Positions 51,693-55,715 of a stretch of 55,715 nucleotides of DNA are shown in pieces; positions within the stretch are counted from its first letter, which is position 1; every line of letters starts with the position of its first letter. Origin of the DNA: Planctomycetota bacterium. GTDB taxonomy: Bacteria; Planctomycetota; Planctomycetia; Isosphaerales; Isosphaeraceae. The stretch spans positions 1-55,715 of the forward strand of contig JAJYWB010000039.1 in the NCBI GenBank assembly GCA_021791715.1, written 5' to 3'. The notes under the pieces are model-generated. The model made no database searches and was not told the origin of the DNA. It saw nothing but the letters and a program-made list of their open reading frames with translations. The position numbers were made by a program, and so were the translations under genes.

Positions 51693-53168
51693 GTGCGATA
51701 CACGGACACATCAAAAGACTCGGTCGGCGCGATTTCCAGGATCGCCGCGACGACGTTCTTCCTCCTCTTTTGTATGAATTTATTCGATTATATCGATCGA
51801 TATATTTATGCGTCGGTGCTTGCTCGAGTCGAGGGGGAATTCCGGATTGATAACGAGACCGCGGGGTGGGGCGCGTCGGTCTTTTTGATCAGTTATACGT
51901 TAATTAGTCCGTTGATGGGTTACGCCTCGGATCGAACGCGGCGGACGCGGTTGTTGGGATTGGGGGTGGGGGTGTGGAGTTTGGCGACGGTCGGCACGGG
52001 GCTCGCGGGGAGCTTCCGTCATGTCCTTTTGGCGAGGGCGTTTTTGGGGATCGGCGAGGCGACTTACGGGGTGATCGCGCCCACCTTGCTTATGGATCTC
52101 TACGCGCGTGAGCGACGATCGCGGGTGATGTCGGCGTTTTATTTGGCGATGCCGATCGGCGCCGCGTTGGGGCTCGTTCTGGGGGCGAAGATCGCGGAGC
52201 TGACGGGAAGCTGGCGCGCCCCGTTCTTTCTGATCGGAGCTCCCGGGTTTTTGGTCGCTCTCTCCGCGTTTTGGATCCCCGAGCCCGTTCGAGGTACGAG
52301 CGAGGGGCTCGAAACCGATCGCCTCAGGGCGCACGAACGATCGCGGCCGACCGCGGCGGATTATCAAGACATGCTTGTCAATTCGTCTTATACGTATTCG
52401 GTGTTCGGCATGGCTGCGTACACGTTCGCGATCGGCGGTCTTTCGATCTGGATGCCCAAGTTTCTAACCGCGACTCGGGGCTTATCCGAGGTGAAAGCGA
52501 ACACGTATCTGGGCGCCGCGACGGCCGTCGCCGCGATCTTGGGAATGACGCTCGGCGGAAAGCTCGCCGACGCGATGTCTCGGACGAATCCCAAGGCTCT
52601 TTTCATCGTGCCCGGGCTCGCGATGCTGATCGCGATTCCGTTCATGGCGGTGGGGCTGTTATCTTCCTCGCTCATATGGATTTATGGGGGGATTTTTATG
52701 GCCGAGTTTTTTATGTTTATGAACACGGGCCCGTGCAACGCGATTATCGCCAACGTGACGTTGCCGAACATGAGGGGGGTGGCGTACGCGGTCGCGGTTT
52801 TCGCGATTCACTTTTTGGGGGATATCTGGTCGCCGGTGTTGATAGGTAAGGTCGCCGATCTTTACGGCGATAGCGACGCGATGCGAACGACGATCGGTCG
52901 CATGCTGGCTTCGATCGGCGCCGTTCCGACGATCCCGACGGGCGAATCGCATCGACCCGAGAACATGGCCGCTGGGCTTTTGATCACGATTCCAGCGGTG
53001 GCGCTTTCGGGGATTGTGTTGCTCGCGGGTGCGCGGCATATCGAGCGTGAAACGGCTTTGATGCTTGCTCGGCTAAAGGCGACGACGAAAAACGGCGGCA
53101 AAGAAACCGTGATTGAAGGCGGGGTCGCCGATCTCAGTCCTAAAACCGAACCCGAATCGAAGATTTAA
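51693..53168 (+). CDS. MFS transporter, Spinster-like
   Basis: 491 residues with twelve predicted helices. The N-terminal FFLLFCMNLFDYIDRYIYASVL and the loop motif GYASDRTRRTRLLGLGV (MFS motif A) match Spinster-type and related MFS transporters; RAFLGIGEATYGVIAPTLLMDLY and GSWRAPFFLIGAPG also fit. The second half has GGKLADAMSRTNPKALF, and NMRGVAYAVAVFAIHFLGDIWSPVLIG in helix 11. Substrate unknown. GTG 51693 is chosen: a GTG at 51555 would leave only 15 bp to the divergent start and adds residues that do not look family-like. Confidence 0.85.
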   Translation: MRYTDTSKDSVGAISRIAATTFFLLFCMNLFDYIDRYIYASVLARVEGEFRIDNETAGWGASVFLISYTLISPLMGYASDRTRRTRLLGLGVGVWSLATVGTGLAGSFRHVLLARAFLGIGEATYGVIAPTLLMDLYARERRSRVMSAFYLAMPIGAALGLVLGAKIAELTGSWRAPFFLIGAPGFLVALSAFWIPEPVRGTSEGLETDRLRAHERSRPTAADYQDMLVNSSYTYSVFGMAAYTFAIGGLSIWMPKFLTATRGLSEVKANTYLGAATAVAAILGMTLGGKLADAMSRTNPKALFIVPGLAMLIAIPFMAVGLLSSSLIWIYGGIFMAEFFMFMNTGPCNAIIANVTLPNMRGVAYAVAVFAIHFLGDIWSPVLIGKVADLYGDSDAMRTTIGRMLASIGAVPTIPTGESHRPENMAAGLLITIPAVALSGIVLLAGARHIERETALMLARLKATTKNGGKETVIEGGVADLSPKTEPESKI

Positions 53169-53543
53169 CGAAAGATTTCGGAATGATTTAAGTTCTTGGC
53201 GCCGATGAAGATTCATCCGAAATGCGAAACGACGTCTCTTGTCCTTCTTGGAAAGCAAACTATAATTCATCCAACCAGGCGACCGTTCTTTTTGAACCGG
53301 TACTTGACGAGTTCGATAGAATACCGTGAAGATTCGATCGTGAGGATTTCATGCCCTAAAAGTGACTGAAGGTTCTCCTTGTCCTCCGGATTTGTTCGGG
53401 CCGCCAGGTCCGGCGATCGAACGATTGACAAACCGATGTTTCAAGAATTCCGTCGTGCGGATTCTTGAGTTTGCGAGCTATTGTTCTTGATGAACATAGC
53501 GGATGGATTTGGACAATTCCACATTGCGAGAGGCCGCGAAGAA
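53169..53543. other. Intergenic region before the small lipoprotein
   Basis: About 375 bp. A perfect TTGACA lies near 53425-53430, but no good -10 stands at the right spacing. No other signal or family-like frame was recognised. Confidence 0.4.
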
Positions 53544-53825
53544 ATGAAGTCGATGATTCAGAAGGTTCTTGGCGTCGTCGTGATCGCGTCGGCGATCACC
53601 GTGGTCGGTTGCGATCAAGCCGGCGAGAACATGCCGAAGGGAGATTCGGCGAAGGCGGTGATTCCCCCCGACATGCCCAAGACCTCGGAAGATTACATGA
53701 AGCAGCAGGCGTCGAAATACACCGATACCAAGGGAATGATGAAGAACCCGACGGCCGCTTCGTCGACCCAGACCGGTGATGTTCTCAAGGCCGATCCTTC
53801 GTTGGCGCCCCCCCCCGCTAAATGA
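53544..53825 (+). CDS. Small lipoprotein, planctomycete type
   Basis: 93 residues. Signal sequence (VLGVVVIASAITVVGC) with lipobox VVGC, then a Lys/Pro/Ser-rich mature part (PPDMPKTSEDYMKQQASKYTDTKGMMK). Short lipoproteins of this kind commonly accompany DUF1559 genes in planctomycetes; their function is unknown. The DUF1559 gene follows after 247 bp. ATG 53544 gives the compact signal peptide; 53553 is an alternative. Confidence 0.75.
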   Translation: MKSMIQKVLGVVVIASAITVVGCDQAGENMPKGDSAKAVIPPDMPKTSEDYMKQQASKYTDTKGMMKNPTAASSTQTGDVLKADPSLAPPPAK

Positions 53826-54072
53826 CGGCGTCCGCCGAGTGATTTTCGTTTGTGGGCGCGTGTGATGGGCGGGGCCTTCGAACGAATTTTAAATCCGTCA
53901 GTAGGTAGTTAATCCGATCGACCGTGAAGGCGTGATGATTTTAATAATATAGGTCTTTCGTCTTGACGGATGATTCGGTTTGATCGGCGATTCGTTTTCG
54001 CTTGCTTGCGGGATCGATCCCCGATCGTCGTCGCTATTCTTTTCTTAATTCTTTCGAGGAGGGTCGCTCGTC

Positions 54073-55164
54073 ATGCGAGTTCGTCGTTCAGGTTTTACTT
54101 TGATTGAGCTTTTGGTGGTTATCGCCATCATCGCGGTTTTGATCGCGTTGCTCCTTCCCGCGGTTCAACAGGCGCGTGAGGCCGCTCGCCGCGCCCAATG
54201 CACCAACAATCTCAAGCAGATCGGTCTTGCGCTCGCGAATTACGATTCGAGCAACGGGTCGTTGCCGCCTTCGGATTACGTTTGCATCAATTGTCCCGGC
54301 ATGCAGACTCCTATCGGGTCACAGCCGATGAATATGTCGATGATGGGCCGACTGTTGCCGTTCATGGATCAGACCGCTGTTTACAACGCGATCAACATGA
54401 ACTTCGGCGTATACGGCGGTTCATGGATGGGAACGGGATATGGCCCGTTCCAGCCGATCCAGGGAACGGCGCAAACGACGGTTATTCAATCGTTCTTGTG
54501 CCCGTCGGATCCTTGGCCGGGCTCGTCGGGCTTCGGCTACCCGTTGCTTTTCGGCTATCCCAACGGGATTTCGAAAAATAACGGACCGGGTAATTACGCC
54601 AATAACATCGGCCTTTCACCCAAGACGGGTAACTGGGCCACGCTCAACGGTCCGGCTTCGATCGCGGGCTGGAATCCGCCGATCCGTATGGCGAATTTCA
54701 TCGACGGTACGAGCAGCACGGCGATGTTCAGCGAATTCGTTAAAGGTCCCGCGTCGGGCCCTCCCACTCCCGATTTTCTCGGCTTCGTGTTCACTCCGAG
54801 CTCACAGCTTCCGTTCGGGTACATGATCACCACGACCCCTTATCCCGATTATATGATCGCGCAAATGTGTAATAACAGCGCGTTCAATTATAACTGGGGT
54901 TGGAAGGGCGAGATGTGGATCAGCGGCCAGAAGGCGATTTATTCGCACACCCAGTTGCCGAATCGTCGCGCGTGCTTCTACGGCGGCTTGCAGGCGCCGG
55001 GTTGGGGAACGGTCGTCGGGGCGAGCTCGTATCATCCCGGCGGCGTCAACGTCCTCTTCGCCGACGGTCACGTCCAGTTCGTCAAGAACAGCGTGAATTA
55101 CATCACGTGGTACGGGATCGCGACCCAGGCGGGCGGCGAGGTTATCGATCAATCGACCTTCTAA
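54073..55164 (+). CDS. DUF1559 protein with type IV pilin-like N-terminus
   Basis: 363 residues. A prepilin peptidase-type leader ([37 protein letters not shown]) gives cleavage before the Phe of GFTLIEL and an N-methylated helix. The DUF1559 body follows ([24 protein letters not shown]). The C-terminal [21 protein letters not shown] is the H-X9-DG signature of this planctomycete family. Dozens of paralogues occur per genome and their role is not settled; a pseudopilin or surface filament is inferred from the N-terminus. GAGGAGGG lies ten bases upstream. Confidence 0.95.
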   Translation: MRVRRSGFTLIELLVVIAIIAVLIALLLPAVQQAREAARRAQCTNNLKQIGLALANYDSSNGSLPPSDYVCINCPGMQTPIGSQPMNMSMMGRLLPFMDQTAVYNAINMNFGVYGGSWMGTGYGPFQPIQGTAQTTVIQSFLCPSDPWPGSSGFGYPLLFGYPNGISKNNGPGNYANNIGLSPKTGNWATLNGPASIAGWNPPIRMANFIDGTSSTAMFSEFVKGPASGPPTPDFLGFVFTPSSQLPFGYMITTTPYPDYMIAQMCNNSAFNYNWGWKGEMWISGQKAIYSHTQLPNRRACFYGGLQAPGWGTVVGASSYHPGGVNVLFADGHVQFVKNSVNYITWYGIATQAGGEVIDQSTF

Positions 55165-55198
55165 TCGATTGATAAGTGTACGATAATTATGCCTTGAT

Positions 55199-55235
55199 CG
55201 CGTTCCGATTCGATCGAGTCGGAACGCGCTTTTAT
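55199..55235 (+). terminator. Rho-independent terminator after the DUF1559 gene
   Basis: A perfect 10-bp stem CGCGTTCCGA (55199-55208) with TCGGAACGCG (55219-55228) encloses a 10-nt loop and is followed by CTTTTATC. It lies 34 bp after the stop codon. Confidence 0.82.
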
Positions 55236-55410
55236 CACTGAATCCATTTCAAAATCGACTCCGGAATTCGCTTAAATTTTGGGGATTTGGAATTCGCTTG
55301 GGCTTTGTTCTGTCCGCTTCAATACGTTTAAATCAATAACCCTCAAAGATCGCCGACCGTCGTAAAAGACTTATTGTTTAGATCTATGTGGAATTCAAAC
55401 AATGTTTGGT

Positions 55411-55715
55411 CGACTCCTCGCCCCTTTGGGGTGCGCTCGCCGATGTGATTCCAATAAACGAAGAACGCCGGCTCGGTCGGCGCCTCGCCCTCCCGGAAAC
55501 GCGCTGGTCGACGCCTCGCCCCGTCGGGGTGCGCTCGCCGATGTGATTCCAATAACGAAGAACGCCGGCTCGGTCGGCGCCTCGCCCTCCCGGAACCGCT
55601 CTGGTCGACGCCTCGCCCCGTCGGGGTGCGCTCGCCGATGTGATTCCAATAACGAAGAACGCCGGCTCGGTCGGCGCCTCGCTCTCCCGGAAACGCGCTG
55701 GTCGACTCCTCGCCC
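55411..55715. repeat. 97-98 bp tandem repeats, three units and a truncated fourth
   Basis: Units begin at 55411, 55509, 55606 and 55703; the last runs off the window. They differ by a few bases. Each has CCCC-GTC-GGGG (or CCCCTTTGGGG in unit 1) and GCCG/CGGC inverted segments. In reverse, one frame reads REGEAPTEPAFF, a low-complexity peptide commonly mis-annotated as small proteins in planctomycetes. Unit length and lack of variable spacers exclude a CRISPR array. Confidence 0.85.

Noticed and set aside
55343..55649. Open frames with EGEAPTEP repeats on the minus strand
   Set aside because: They only translate the tandem DNA repeat and are not conserved proteins.
55411..55715. CRISPR array
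   Set aside because: Units are 97-98 bp, nearly identical along their whole length, with no unique spacers or cas genes.
1..55715. tRNA, rRNA, riboswitch or origin sequences
   Set aside because: No cloverleaf or known RNA motif was recognised by eye; covariance-model searches would be needed to exclude them.

Overview
This 55.7 kb window reads as a chromosomal segment of a planctomycete, most like Isosphaeraceae or Gemmataceae relatives. The lineage call rests on families that are characteristic of the phylum: DUF1549/DUF1553 (PSCyt2/PSD1) and DUF1501 proteins, a planctomycete cytochrome c fused to WD40 repeats, a DUF1559 prepilin-like protein with an FADGH motif, PPC-domain secreted proteins, and intergenic repeats of the 'REGEAPTEP'-encoding kind. 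No rRNA, tRNA, CRISPR array or complete transposon was seen.

Layout. 1-335: palindromic repeats. 466-966 (-): a DUF1569 protein. 1633-9783 (+): a secreted cluster (cytochrome c-WD40, PPC protein, Big2-DUF1549-DUF1553, Tat-exported DUF1501). 9987-10328: a lipoprotein with 11-residue repeats and a terminator. 11222-21403 (+): an eight-gene operon for a membrane complex related to group 4 [NiFe] hydrogenases and complex I. It contains an HTH-EIIA protein, two HyfB-like subunits, HyfC, HyfE, HyfF, a HyfG-like large subunit and a fused HyfH/HyfI subunit. The large subunit lacks the cysteines that bind NiFe, so the complex is of the energy-converting hydrogenase-related (Ehr) type. 21605-24006 (-): panB and a GT-C glycosyltransferase. 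24460-29223 (+): an RND efflux adaptor and pump. 29291-30802 (-): an AAA/DUF4143 ATPase with a leaderless-looking promoter between twin palindromes. 31203-32411: a planctomycete hypothetical. 32764-32990: more palindromic repeats. 33106-34032 (-): pyrD. 34289-37574: two secreted proteins and an M48 membrane protease. 37713-42402: a secreted protein with an ExbD-like C-terminus followed by ExbB, ExbD, ExbD and a membrane protein. 42541-49234: a formate dehydrogenase locus. 49276-53168: an Ig-like secreted protein, a prenyltransferase-fold protein with a CxxCH motif, and an MFS transporter. 53544-55164: a small lipoprotein and a DUF1559 pseudopilin-like protein with a strong terminator. 55411-55715: 97-bp tandem repeats that run off the end.

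The two most notable systems are both redox systems. The formate dehydrogenase is predicted to be a selenoprotein: an in-frame TGA lies at the catalytic position, followed by a bSECIS-like hairpin. Its catalytic chain is also split and permuted: the Fe-S-rich N-terminal part is a separate gene downstream of the fused NuoE-NuoF diaphorase gene, and a flavin reductase ends the operon. The Ehr-type complex keeps the membrane proton-path residues and the Fe-S ligands but has no NiFe site. Its partner reaction is therefore unknown, and its operon starts with a DNA-binding domain fused to a nitrogen-PTS-like EIIA domain.
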